Both the position numbers and the translations under genes were made by a program. Positions 10,097-23,084 of a stretch of 64,000 nt of DNA are shown here, piece after piece (within the stretch, counting starts at the first letter, position 1; each line of letters starts with the position of its first letter). The stretch comes from Camellia lanceoleosa. Lineage: Eukaryota; Streptophyta; Magnoliopsida; Ericales; Theaceae. The stretch spans positions 24,617,374 through 24,681,373 of the forward strand of contig CM045762.1 in NCBI GenBank assembly GCA_025200525.1. The letters are read 5' to 3'. A model generated the notes under the pieces. It saw nothing but the letters and a program-made list of their open reading frames with translations, ran no database searches and had not been told where the DNA came from.

Positions 10097-13000
10097 ATGG
10101 ACAAAGGGGGAGGAGGAGGTTGGAAGTTGTAGCTTGCTTTTCGTGCTCCTCTCGGATACGATTAGCCCTACAGTTTGGACTCCCGTGGTTCTAAATCTAG
10201 TTTCACAAATACAATGTGAAATAGATAAACACAAATGAATCAAAATCCGGCAAATCTTTTGGAAAATCGATTTTGAATCAAAAAGACAAAAAATGGACTG
10301 CTTTGCCAGGTTTCAAAGTCGCCACCTAAATATTTTTGGAAAATTTAGAAAACATGTGACTCGTGCCAAAGGCCATTAGTCTATCATCACCAAAGTGTCT
10401 CGGCTCGGGAACTTAGGTATGAGAGTGGAAGGTCATGAATTGAGCACCCCACTCACCCGATCAAAGATCAGCCTCTACTAATCATAATATGATTTTTATT
10501 TACATTATATGCTCTTGTTCCGGTTATTAGACTAATTTTACTAGGTGATGCACACAAATATAGACCAATTCACAAAATTTGGAATGTATTGATTTTATGC
10601 TTGTTTTGAAAAAGTGTTTTGCATACGTGTCACTTGAAAAAGTGAGCTCGTATTTACGTTAGTCAAATTATTCCAACTTAAGTAAAAAGGCTTTCATCCA
10701 CCAGCATTCAAACAAGTATATCACTTAAGTACTTAGTCTCATGGAAAGCATACTCAATATGGTAACATAAACATACATGCAATATGCTAAGGCAATAAAT
10801 GCTCATCTAGTACTCAAAGACAAGCCAAAAGAAATAAAATGGTTAGAAAAAATGCATGATCCTAACGATGTAAAATGACTAATGCAACGCACACATTATG
10901 CAAATAATAAACTCGGGTACTAACATGGCATGTGATTCAATTCAAGGCAAGCAAGGGAGCATGTATTTGAAAAAAGAATTCGAAATTGATATCGGTTAGT
11001 ATGATGAGTTAAACCCGTATGCATGCAAAATAAATGGATGCAAGTCATGAAAAATGCTAAGTAAACATGATGCTCTATGCTACCCATCATAAGCAAGTAA
11101 ATAAAAGGGAGAAAGACATGGGGGTTGAAAAACATGCACAATTATTACATATTTTGCCCTCATGCAATAGGGTCCGTATGTCCTAGTGTTCGAATAAACT
11201 ACCTATTACAAGTCCGACCAAATGAATAATAAATAACTAACTAATTTATTGCAACAATGATATTACAATAATCCAAGAAATAAACCAATGATTGCACACA
11301 ATGTTCCTCAGAAACTACTCTGTCTGCCTTGCTGGGAAACTACCCTGTGTTCACCCTCAGCCACTGCTTTGTATTTCTCAAAATTGCTCTGTGTACCGCA
11401 CATTGGAGCCCGATTGGCCCCCAATGAGACCCGGCTGGGCCCAAACAAATCCGGCCATGTCTTATTTTGTTGCAGAAAAATATTTTTAAGACCGAGATGA
11501 AAGCAGTCGCATGAGCATTTCTAAGCCATGTTAGTCCTTTCTTTTATGCTCTACTCTATCATAGAGAAACTCAAGAGAAGAGCGAATTCGGTTCCAAAAC
11601 CATCAATGGTCACAAGTTGATTGCGTAATGGTTTTGGACACGATGGGATATAAATTAATGAATGCAATGAGAGACATACCACTCCTTCCTCCTATCATGA
11701 AGTTAGTTCAAGGAGATAAGTAGACACGACTCAAAATTCATCAAAATATCATGAATTAATATATGATGACTCTTGACACAATGGACTCAACATAATGTCC
11801 GGCCGAATCCAACTAATTTTATTCATCTTCTTTATGTCAGTTTCATTGATTTTAAGCCAATTTTATTAGTCCTTTTTTACTTACCTTTCCATTCTTTAAT
11901 CATTTTGTCCCAAAGTGATATTTAAGTCCACTAAATGAAGAGAAATGTCAAACGAGAAATGATCCTTAGCATGAAAGAGAGACTATGCCTTGACGATGAA
12001 CCTCCGAAGAAATTAAGCCATTGAGCATAGGAGGTCTCTTTCTCATACCTTGAATAACAATCAATCACTTAAAACAACTCTCAAATAAAGAAAACCAATA
12101 TAGGAGGAAGGGCGCAGAAATGATTATGCGAAGTTGATTATTACCAAAAATGGAACTCTTTACATGGAATTAAGAAAGAAAAGCTATCAACTCGAATTAC
12201 TCGGTGTCTAAGGCCTAAAAAACCAAAGCCATGAGAACTCACAACACTACAAGCATAACATTCAACTCATAAATTTAAAAGACATTAAAACATCTTACAA
12301 ATACCAAAAAAAATAGTGGTAAAAGCAAGAGAAGGTAAGTAAAAAGAGTAGAGAAAAAGTTATGGAACAAAGCCTAAGAAGGGGTGGCTAACCCCTCCAC
12401 TTTTTGCAATTTTAAATCACATATTCCAGCCCCAAAACAGTCCAAAAACAGTGGCTAAAACCATGTTAAAAGAGCAGAAAAGATAGGCAAAAACAAAGAG
12501 ATACAAAACTAGTAAGCAAGACTAAGGAGGGTGGCTAACCCCTCCACTTTTGGGACATCTAAATCATGCTTTCCAACCTTTTCAAGCTCTGAAAATCAGT
12601 ATGAAAACCTAAGAAAATAGTGCAAAAACAAAGTATATGAGCTATGGGATAAGGTGTAAGAAAGGGTGTTAAGCCTCTCTATCTTTGGTAGCTCTTCAAC
12701 CCCAAGTTCCAACACTTGGAATAGATCCAAAATAGTAGGAAAACATAAGAAAAAGATTGAAATGAAAGTAAGGAAAAATGTGACAAGCTTATACCTCTTA
12801 AAGAGAGCAAACTTTGGTTGTTGATCAAACTTGATTCCAAATACCCTCAAGTTTATGAAATATGGTTTGAAACTTCAACAAAAAGTTTCAAGAATAAGCT
12901 CTAATGGTATATGTATTGTGTATTGTGTATGTATAGCTAAAGAAGGTTTAAAGATGAAGAAAGGTGTTGAAGATGGAGGGAGGTCTTTTTAGCTCGTCAA

Positions 13001-15535
13001 AGCTTTTGAAAAATTTGCTAACCCTCAATTCTGAATGTAGGGGGTCAATTTATAGAATTTTAGCCAAATTGGTCAAAAATATCTTCAAAAAACAACAGCT
13101 GGCGAATTCTCGCCAGCTCTCCTATTTCTCACTAATGAGACCCGGTCGGGCCCAAAAACACATGGCCGGGCCCGAAAAATCCATGGTTGGGCCCAATAAT
13201 GGAAGGCCAGGTTTAAAAAGGCACTCTAGAGAAGTTTTCATTGAAACCCAGCCGGGTCTAAATAGGCCACAGGCGGGTCTAAACAAACCCGGTTGGGTCC
13301 AAAAATTTGCATTTTAGACTTGACTTCAAACGGGCATATCTCCTTCATCTGGACTCAGTTTTAGGTGATTCTTGAGTCTAAATTGAAGCTCCGAAAGTCT
13401 ACATTTCAATAGGGGTGGCCTCACATCTAAATTCTAAGTGTACATAGAGATATGTTTAATTTAGTAAAGGCTGCTCATTTCTTTCTTAACAGTTTGATGC
13501 TCAACCTTTCCTAAACTAGTTTTCTTCTATCCACTCTTATTTACTTCAACCCCAAACCTATAACTAAGATGTTTTTAAAGAGTTTTCAAAGTGTTCACCT
13601 CTATTCCATTCATTTCCACATTGTCCTTACTCGGTTTACCGAAAAGTGCAATAGTTTAATTGAAATGCGAGCCTCAGAACATCGTAGAAACATTTGGAAA
13701 AATATTTTGAAAAAGAGGGTTTTAAGGTCCAAAATAATTTAGCCAAAATGGGGTGTAAGGTTTGGGATTAGAGCTTGAATCCAAATTTCTTCGCTGAGAA
13801 TTCAAACGATTGCATAGTGTAACTTTTGTCATCGGGTGTTTGGAATAAAGCGCCCATGTCTTACGGGGTGATAAAAAATGGGGTGTCTCCAGAAGTCGGT
13901 GCTAAGGAAGAGAGGCAAAGGTGGATTGCAGAGGGCATCATTGGCGAGTGGGTTAGTAACAATATTTGTTGATGATATCCCAAAGATGATGAATCCAAAG
14001 GGTTTGTTCAATCTCTTCAGCAATTTTGGTGTGGTAAGGGATGTGTTCATTTCGGTAAAAAGAAGAAAAGCAACGGGTTCAAGGTTTGGGTTCATCCGAT
14101 ACAACTGTCTAGTATCAGCAGAAGTGGCAGTTCAAAATACAAATGGACTTTAGTGCGAGGATAAGAGCTTGAAAGTGAAAATGACAGAATTTAACAGGAA
14201 TGTGCAGTGGGAGAAAGGGAAGGAGGAAAAAGTTAAGATGACTGTGCAGATGGATCATCAAGGACTGAAGCCAATTTTGGCACTTGGGAAAGAGACGTGT
14301 CCTACACACCCAAGGAAGGAAGGAGTCGAAAATCATATGCTGAGGTAGTATCAGGAAGAGAGGCACTGGAGACGGATGCTATCACAGTTATGGTGAAAGA
14401 AGAAGGAAATAGGTGGTTGCGCGACAGTGTGATTGTGAAGCTTAAAACCTTCTTCTCATTTCATGATTTTAAGAAGGAGGTTAGTATAAAAGGAATGAAG
14501 GAGGTCCTTGTTCATGAAGGAGGCGGAAGATTAGCAGTCTTGACATTTAGCTTACGACGTGCACTTAAAGAGGGGACTGTAAACTTACAAAAATGAGTGT
14601 ATGAGTGGTGTGATTCAATTTCAGAATAGAGACGTGGGCTGTATGAAGATCAAGAGAGATGTGTTTGGATTTGCTGTTTTGGTGTCCCATTCAATTTATG
14701 AAATGTAAATACATTTAAAAGTATTGGTGGTATGTGGGGTAAAGTTGTGCTGTTAGATGATGACACCACAAGGATGAATTCTTTTCAGTATAGGAGAGTT
14801 AGAGTGGTTACAAAGTCCATAAAGAATATTAATAAGGTCATCTATCTGAGATGCAATGAAAGCTTGGTTCCAGTTCGGGTTTGTGAGGCAATGGAAATTC
14901 CAATGCATGATTTGAGCAGTAGTAGTATGAACAGAGACACTAAGGATAACACCATTGAGGAGGTGGATCAGCTCTCTAACAATGGAGGCTGTCGGAGAGG
15001 TGGTGGTACAGAGGAGGAGGTAAGGAAGGTGGCAAAGCTCATTAGTGAGGTAGGTGTAGAGGCCCAGGTAACAAGCAAGGACATGGACACAAGGGTAAAA
15101 CATACCAGTGAGATGGACAAAAGTTTTGGGGATCTGCATGGTGCAGGAAAATGTAATGACAGTATGTTGGAATCAGTGGTTAAGAATACTGACATGGAGT
15201 TGGTCATGTCAACCAGTGGTGGTTGTAGTAAAGAGATGAAAGTGGAGGGAGTGGAAAAATCGTGGATGAAAGACATGGGTAGTATGCCCGAGCTGGATGA
15301 TACCATTGTCATTAAAGGTTTCTTAAGAAGTGTTAGTGGACCTGATAATGATAGGCCCAGTATCAATTTAGAGGTAGTACTTAGTGGGGCCCAAATAAGG
15401 GTTTTGTTGGGACAAGAAGCATGTAGTCCACTAGATGGGTGTATTGGGCCAGGCTTTAAACAATTTGCGTATTGTAGAAAGAGTAAAGGTGTATTAGCAA
15501 GGAAGAGAAAAGTGGGCAGAGAGATATTGAAGTGA
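10097..15535 (+). pseudogene. LINE ORF1 (RRM-like nucleic-acid binding protein), interrupted
   Basis: The ATG at 10097 opens a frame that runs to 10127, is broken by the reverse solo LTR, and resumes at 13897 in phase. The next segment has the plant L1 ORF1 RRM-like signature: TIFVDDIPKMMNPKGLFNLF, then VRDVFISVKRRKATGSRFGF. An in-frame TAG at 14151-14153 and frameshifts follow. Further pieces are SYAEVVSGREALETDA (14297 frame), WGKVVLLDDDTTRMNSFQYR (14732 frame) and the usual PVRVCEA stretch. The last 150 or so codons are low-complexity and variable, as is normal for this ORF. The product would coat LINE RNA; here it cannot be made. Confidence 0.82.
10128..13891 (-). mobile_element. Reverse-oriented solo LTR, Tat/Ogre-like, diverged family
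   Basis: On the plus strand it begins TGTAGC and ends GTGTCTCCA, with the 5-bp duplication GAAGT at 10123-10127 and 13892-13896. Read on the minus strand it starts TGGAGACACCCC, close to the TGTAGACACCCC start of the big element at 17742. It also shares diverged blocks with that LTR, such as the GGTGGCGAC, TTTAGGAAACC and GATCTTTGATCGGG neighbourhoods (about 10300-10480 here; 21820-21990 there). No internal region is present, so it is a solo LTR produced by LTR-LTR recombination. It interrupts LINE ORF1 after codon 10. Confidence 0.85.
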
Positions 15536-15880
15536 AGAAGTCTACGCAACGAAAGATGAACCACAGGGGATTGTTGCATTCAAGCTGTTTTTCTAGAGGG
15601 GCTATCTGTAAAGCTGCAGCGCTTGCAGCTTCATTATCATTACCTCAGATGAGTGGTCCTAGTAGAAGAAATGCATTGCTGAAGGTAGCTTGTGATACAG
15701 TTCAGCTGGGTAAGTTGATGGGGATAAATTACAAGGGAAAGTAGGAGGAAGTTATGAATCGGATTGTAGAAATGGAGATTCACGATAAGGAAAAGATGGG
15801 AGAAGTGCTGAGGGAAACTCCTATTTGAGATTGGTGACAAGGGGGTCTTCGGAGTAGCTTCAAGTTTTCCAAAGAAGATT
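15536..15880 (+). other. LINE inter-ORF region
   Basis: Sequence between the degraded end of ORF1 (TGA at 15533-15535) and the ORF2 ATG at 15881. It has short frames with no recognisable domain. Confidence 0.5.
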
Positions 15881-18745
15881 ATGTCATGGAATGTAAGAGG
15901 GTTGGGGAGGAAAGATATAAGGGGCAAAATTTTGAAGTTGGTTAAAGATAGAAAGTTGGATATGTTGATGTTATAAGAAACTAAGAAAACTAATACCAAT
16001 GAAATATTTGTGAAGTCAATGTGGCCTCTTGATTCTATGCAGTTTTTGGCAGTGGATTCAGTGGGTAGTGCAGGGGACTTGCTATGTAATTGGAATCCTG
16101 CTATTTTCAAGATTTCAGAGTGTCGCAGTACAAGGAATTTTTTACTTCTATCAAGTATTTTTAAGTAATCATTTGAGTGTGTAATTATCAACATCTATGC
16201 TCCTAATGATGTGAGGAATAAGGGTCGATTTTAGGAAGTATTGGTTAGGTTGAAGTCATCTTTTCACAAACCTTGGTGTATTGGAGGGGATTTTAATGAA
16301 ATTCTATTTTTGAATGAAAGAATAGGTTGCTTGAAGAGGGACAAAGGAATGATTGAATTTAATGAGTTTATTGAGATTATGGAGCTAGTAGATTTGCCAT
16401 TGCTTAGGAGGGGCTTTACATGGTGTAATTCATTAGAAGGTGATAGATGGAGTAGAATTGATAGGTTTTTATTGGATTCTTTATGGTTGGCAAAGTTTAG
16501 CCTCAAGCAGCGGGGCCTTCCAAGGAGTATTTCTGACCACTGTCCTTTGGTGCTAATGGAGAATTAAAGAAATTGCGGTCCTAGACCTTTTCAGTTCTTA
16601 AATGCTTGGAGTTTACACCCTAATTTTATGTCTATGGTTAAGAATTCTTGGTCGAAGACAGAGACTTATGGATGGGCTGGCTTTAGGCTGAAGAACAAGT
16701 TAGCAAATCTGAAGATAGCATTGAAGAAATGGAATGTGGAGATCTTCGGAAATGTTGAACATCAGCTAAAATCTGCAAATGAGGAGCTTCATGAGATCGA
16801 CTTAAAAGTTGAAGATGGGACACTTCTGGATACTGAAATTGGTAGAAGAAGAAAGTTAAGAAGCTTAGTATGGTAGTTGAACAAAAAGTTAGAGTGGAAA
16901 TGGCAGCAGAAATCTAGAGTTAAATGGGCTCAAGATAGGGATAAGAATACGAGATTCTTTCATGTCATGGTTAAGAGGAGACAATGAAAGAATTTAATTG
17001 ATACAGTTGTTGCGAATGAGGAAGTTATTGGGAAACCAACAAGGGTGAAACAAGTAATGGTAGGGCATTTTAGAAAACTGTATTCTAAGGTGTGGAAAAG
17101 TAGACCAAAGTTTGATGGACCTTTTATTACCATTGGGGATGATGGGGTAAAGAGGGAGTTAGAAGCAGAGTTTACAATGGAAGAAGTGTGGGCAGCTGTG
17201 AAGGACTATAATGGGAATAAAGCTGTAGGGCCTGATGGATTCAATCTTTACTGTATTTAGAAGAGTTGGAAGGTGATGAGAGGTGAGATCCTCCAGTTCA
17301 TGCATGAATTCCACAACAATGGTAAGTTGGCCAAAGGGATTAATAGTTCATTTATAACGTTGATTCCTAAGAATGACAGTCCAGTAGATTTGGTGGATTA
17401 CATGCCAATTAGTTTGGTGGGTTCAATTAACAAAATTCTAGCTAAAGTTCTATCTCGGAGAATGAAAAAGGTCTTGCCTACTGGTTAGTGAGGTTTAGAC
17501 AGCATTTATTGGAGGAAGGTATATTCTAAACGGAGTTTTGATTGCCAATGAGGTCATTGAGTGGTGGAAATCAACAAAGCAAAAAGGGGTGATACTTAAG
17601 CTTGACTTCGAAAAGGCGTATGATTCGGGGAATTGGGAGTTCTTGTTTTCAATGATATCTAATTTTGGGTTTGGAGAAAAATGGTTAGGGTGGATTAAGG
17701 AATGTCTATCCTCATCTAGAATATCAGTTTTGGTAAATGGGTGTAGACACCCCATTTTTGACCGCCCTTAAGACTTGGACGCCGCTACTGACGGTTTACT
17801 TGGTGGTGAAAGGTGTGCAGGGCAACGGTTTGATTTCTTCGGCAAGGAGAGGGTCAAATCCCAACTTCATACCCCTTTTTGGACCAAAACTATCTTGATT
17901 AAAAGATTTTGAGACCTTGAAACCCTCTCTTTCAAAATATTTTTTGAAATAAAGTTCCTACGATGTTCCGATGCTCGCATTTTGTTAAATGTTGCGTTTT
18001 TCGGCAAACCGAGCGAGAACAAAGTGGAAATGAATGAGAGAGAGATGAACTCTTTGAAAAATCTTTCAAAACACCTTGTTTAGGGGTTTGGAGTTGAAGA
18101 AAAGATGAGAGGAGAGAGGAAACCCAGTTGGGGAAGGAGTTGGGCATAAACCGTTAAGAGAGAGACGAGTAGTCCTCGCTAAATCAGGCCTATCCATTTG
18201 TACACTTGGATTTCAGCTATGAGGCCACCACCGTTGGAAATCTTACTTCCGGGGCTTCAATTTTCATTCAAGAATCTCCTCGAGCCGAGTCCGGATAAGA
18301 GAGATATGGTTGTTGGAAATTGGGCATCAATCCGGTTGGACTGAAACTAGGCAGTCTTCACTAAAAGAGGGATATCTCTTAGCACACATGGAATTTTGAG
18401 GTGAGGCTGCCAAATTTGGAAAGAAGACTTCCGGGGCTACAGTTTAGGCTAAGAATGACCTGAAAAGGCATCCAGATGAAGGATTTAGGCTTTCTTCAAA
18501 ACAGGGACAAGGACTGATTTTTGATTCTGGCCTCTATGGAAGTGTGCCGGCCATTAATGGCCAATGCCGGCCATCAATGAGCCACTGCCTGCCATCACTG
18601 ATGGCCGGCAGCACCCCTCTTAGAGCAGGTTTCACGGAAGATCTTTTGTACTAGCTGGATTCCTCATATCTGCCCTCCATACACATGTATGAAGGGATAA
18701 AGCTCTTGCCAAGCTTGTTCAAGAAGCTTTAGCTTTGCATTCCTC

Positions 18746-18753
18746 TATATAAG
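18746..18753 (+). promoter_or_regulatory. LTR TATA box
   Basis: TATATAAG lies inside CCTCTATATAAGCAAGG. The same site is kept in the other two LTRs at 30567-30574 and 52683-52690. RNA would start about 30 bp downstream, near the TTCAGCCATTTTTGAAGAGG stretch. Confidence 0.7.
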
Positions 18754-20258
18754 CAAGGGGCTCCTTCATTTCAAGAGGTTCAGCCATTTTTGAAGAGGAA
18801 AATCTATCTCTCTCTCTATATTGTTTGTGTTTTGTGCTTTGGAGTTGGATTTCCTTGCACTTTTGCACTACACCTCATAGCACAACACCTCCATCATCCA
18901 TTCCAGCACCTTGGAGGCCATTTGAGAAGGTTGGAAGCTCAGAATCTTGGATCAAAAGTCCCTGGTTTGCTACTCTTCAAGGGTAAGCATCTATTTCCCT
19001 TAAACTTACACTTTCTTTGTTCATTGGCTAGCCTTACTTGCAAGCATTTTTGGAATTTTCCATAAACTGAAGTTAGTCATATTTTGAGCTCCTTTTCATG
19101 TTTGATCAAGGACTCTTTGCTGTTTGAGGACAGTAGCTACCACTTGTCTCTTTATCCCTCTTTTAGGCCTTTTTCTTGTATGATAGTTTGGCCTTAGTTG
19201 TGATTATTTTCGTGGCTTGATGTAAACTATAAAGTGCCTTGTTTTGAGCCCCTCTTCAACATTATTAAAGAGATCTTTTCCATTTGGGGCCAGCTGCTGT
19301 CCCTTGCCTTTATCTCTCCTTTTAGGGCCATTTTTGCATGGTAGATTATCCCTATTTGTGTTCACTTTTGAGCCTTGATATAAACTGAAAAAGGTCTTTT
19401 TTTGACCTCCTCTTTGAGTTTGTTTAAGGTTCCATTTTTTTTTGGAGTCATCTCCCTCTTTGCATGCTTTATTTCTCCATGTTTTGAGCTATACATGTGA
19501 GCATTTGCATTGGCCTCGTTTTGGCCTATTAGCCACTGAAATCTAGCAGATTTTCAGTGGCTTAGACACTGTTTTGAGAGCCCAAATTAGAGGGGGGTGC
19601 CCCCCTCTCTCCTTGTCTTGTTTGGTGGCCTTTTTGGCCTTCCAAAGAGACCCCATCTTGCATGCTTTCTAGTCACATTCTAGGGTCAATTTGTTGAGTC
19701 TTGGGACTATCATATTTGATTTTCAGAGTTTTATATGCCATGTCACTTTTCTATCTTGTATGTGCCTAATAACTCCTTGTATGGCCATCTGAAGGAGCTC
19801 ATCATTGTTGCATACCATGGTTGCATATCAGTGGTTATTTGGGCCTATTTTCACATGTTTTATTCACTGATTTTCGACGGTTTGGTGAAATTCCATGTGC
19901 ATCATGTACTTGCTATGTAAACCATGTTTACTAGTCAAAATTGCATGCTAATTTAAGCCATCTTGCTAGCACTTTTTGGCCTTGCTTTAAACTGGAAAAG
20001 TCCATGTTTTGGGACTGCCTTGACTCTGTCTTCATGCTTCATGTTCAAATAATGCATGCTTTGTATAGCTGTAAGTCATTCCATGTGCCTAGTTTTGAGT
20101 TTCGGGTCTCACCTCATGCATCGGGTGCCATGTTTTCATGATTCGGGGCTGTTTAGCATCATATTTCAGTGCTGAAATTTTCTTGTTTGCATACCATGTT
20201 CCATGCCTTACCATGCTTTGGTAGAGTAGCATTCGTGCCTTAGGTTCTGTCATCGGTT

Positions 20259-20278
20259 TGCGTGCACGCGTGCACGCA
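20259..20278. repeat. 20-bp perfect palindrome, alternating pyrimidine-purine
   Basis: TGCGTGCACGCGTGCACGCA equals its own reverse complement and alternates strictly between pyrimidine and purine. Such sequence can extrude a cruciform or adopt Z-DNA. The second LTR copy (about 54192-54211) has one mismatch. The third (about 32064-32092) reads as scrambled sequence. Confidence 0.85.
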
Positions 20279-22177
20279 TTTCGAGTGTCTCATTTTCATC
20301 TAATGGCCACTTATGTGAGTGTGGCTGAGGTCCACTCGTGTTGGTGTAATTCCATTATGCATTGTGTATGCCATTTCATAGCATTGTATGTGCTAGGTTA
20401 TATGTTAGCGCATCGTGTATGCCATGTTACCTCGTGCATCGTGTATGCCATTCCATAGCATTGTGCATGTTAGGTTATATCTTAGTTGCATTCATGCATC
20501 TCATGCATATCGCATTGTGTTTGGGGTAGGAGTTAGCCCGAGCACGAGAAACGAGAGACGTTTCGTACTTTGAGTGATGGAACGTGTCTTAATTCCCAGT
20601 CATCGACACTCCGGATTATCCATGATAGAGTCTCGGTCTTGTTGTGTTTATACGTGCATTCATTTCATATTGAGTAGTGCAATTCGACTCTTCGGCTATC
20701 ATGCATCGAGATGCGTGATTGGTGGCACGAGGATCGAGACATGCATACATATATGAAAATACATTGCCATGCCCCTTTTCTGCTCTCTGATACAGCAAAT
20801 CAAGAATCAGCAGCCTTCTGAAGCTTGGCACGCAATCCAAGAACAATTGCAAACAGAGGCTAATTGGGAATCGCAGTGGATTTCCGCACAAAGGCAGCCC
20901 GAACATGCATCATCCATCACCCGGAGCAGAGTCGAGGCAGTTCCTAGCTTGCATGCTAGTTTACCGCTTTCCTTAGTTAATTTGTTAATTAATTAGGATT
21001 TTGTATTTATTTGGACTGTATTACTTATTTGGGACTGTATATTATTCTTTCGGACCCTCCGAGCGAGGGCACAATTATAATAAGTGTGCGTGCGTGTGAT
21101 GTATGTCTTCCAACCCCACGTCTTTCTCACTTTTATTTACCAGCTTATGATGGTTAAATTAGGGCATGTTTCAATTAGCATACAGTATGATAGCATGTTT
21201 GCATTCATTCATCTGTCTTGCATGCACCGGGCTCGGCGCATCATACTAACCGAATTTGTATTTTAATTCCAAGTTGAGTACATGTTAGCTGTTGCATCCC
21301 ATATGCCATGTTTTGAATAGCCGAGCCTGCTATAGTTGCATTTTTGCATGTGTTACATTAGGCATTTTTGTATAGTTAGGATCATGCATGATTTTCTAAT
21401 TAACTTCTGTTTTGGCTTGGAGTACTCGGTAAGTTTTTATGCTTTAGCATCCTTGCATGTGTGTGAGTGACTGCCATGATAGCATGCTTACCATGAGGCT
21501 ATTTGCTTATGTGATATAACTGCCTGAATGCCTGTGGGTGAAGGTTGGGTTATTTGAATTGGAACAATGCATTGACTGTGAGTTTTAAGCCCACTAGATA
21601 GTGGCAAAACCATCTTTTCTGAGCCCACCTGAGGGTGGCAAAATTTGCATTTTAAGCCTACTTGCGAGTAGCAAACCATCTTTCAAAAACAAACATGAAA
21701 TGTTTTGTTCCAATTCAGGCGACTCGGTCTATACTTGTATGCTGTGTGCATCACATAGTAAATCTAGGCTAATAATCGGAATAAGAACACACAATGTTTT
21801 CAAAACTTGATATCATGGTTAGTAGAGGCCGATCTTTGATCGGGCGAGCGGGGGTGCTCATAGCTGACCTTCCCCAATCGTACCCAAGTTCCCGAGCCGA
21901 GGCAACTTTGGTGATGACGAACACGCGGCCTTAGGCAACGAGTCAAGGTTTCCTAAATTTTTCCAAAAATAAAATATTTAGGTGGCGACTCTGTATCTGG
22001 CAAAGCAGTCCATGTTTGGCACTTCTTTATAAAAAACTGCTTTTTCTCAAAACGATTCGATTTGGACTCTTTGGTTCAGATTAAGAACCGTGACATTTGA
22101 GTCCTGAACTGTAGTAACCCCAAAAAGAACAGAACGGGACTCACCCTCCCGGGGCGTTCGAGGACGTCTACAGTTTC

Positions 22178-22195
22178 TGGCGACTCTACTGCGGA
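22178..22195 (+). other. Primer binding site of the Ty3 element
   Basis: TGGCGACTCTACTGCGGA begins five bases after the 5' LTR. It has the TGG start expected from pairing with a tRNA 3' CCA end. The TGGCGACTC type resembles PBSs of Ogre-like elements reported to use tRNA-Arg; the tRNA identity is inferred, not tested. Confidence 0.65.
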
Positions 22196-23084
22196 TTTAG
22201 AGAACTTAACTCAAACTCATGATATCTAGTTTTGACTACACTCGTGTGTTTCTTTGCATTGCATTTGCATTGGTGTGCCTAGGACACCGTGTTTGCCATC
22301 TGCTATTCCTGAATGGTTTGCCGGAGGCTTGTCTTGTCAAGGCATGACCATAAGGTTGACCGGTTGTGGGCTCTGCCAGTATGGGAACACAAACCCCGGT
22401 TTTACCGGGGCACCCTTTTGACCATTCAACCTAGTGCATATTCGGATCCATAGTGACCATTCCAAACTAGGACAGGTTGCTTACCCGATATAGGTTGTTT
22501 GAAGCCGCTGCGTGCGTAGTGAAACCCGAGCTCCTGACAAAATAGGACAGGGAAACCCTACCCCTCCATAGGGGTATTTTGGCTCTCACTTGCTTGTTAT
22601 GTGCTTTAGAGTACGTCTCTATAAGAATGCATGTATCAGTTTACAAGTTTGGGCATCAGGCCTGCGGGCACCAATTCAGTATTTTAGGATTCAGTTTACC
22701 TAAGGGTATCAGATTTGAGGCTGAATTTTGGGGGTAGAATTCAGTAGAGGGCACAGTCATCCTGCTATACTCGTATCTGTTTTGGTGAAGTTGAGCTAAG
22801 GTGCTGTCTGTTTTCTCTTTTGCTGGGGGGGTAGTCCTAGAACCATAGCTTCAGAAGACTCCGATATCCCCCGAGGTTCATCGAACTTGTGCTGATAGAC
22901 TTTGTCAGGTCAGAGATTCAATTCAAGGGCCATCAGTGTTCCCTTGCCAGAGGCAGGGTAAAAGGGCTACCAGCACAAATCACCGCTTTAGCAGCTTACA
23001 GATCAAGGGCCCTTTATCCACCCCACCAAAGGAATGCAGTCAAGCCGAGGTCTCGCCATCGCAGGATAGATACCAGTCAGTTAG
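22196..23084 (+). other. Leader between PBS and gag
   Basis: Untranslated leader of the Ty3 element. It has several short frames and no recognisable domain. The region also contains GGGG/CCCC-rich patches such as 22391-22412 and 22551-22575. Confidence 0.5.

Larger units (their letters stand above)
17742..22172 (+). repeat. 5' LTR of the Ty3 element
   Basis: Begins TGTAGACACC and ends GACGTCTACA. A TATA box at 18746 puts U3 at roughly 1.0 kb and R-U5 at roughly 3.4 kb. It contains CCGGCCAT-type repeats in U3 (18545-18612), GCATTGTGTATGCCAT-type short repeats (about 20335-20520) and a 20-bp perfect palindrome (20259-20278). It differs from the 3' LTR by at least a dozen substitutions in the first 450 bp by eye, so the element is not a very recent insertion. 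Confidence 0.9.

Noticed and set aside
14753..15579. Long minus-strand frames (14753-15139 and 14968-15579)
   Set aside because: They are antisense shadows of LINE ORF1.
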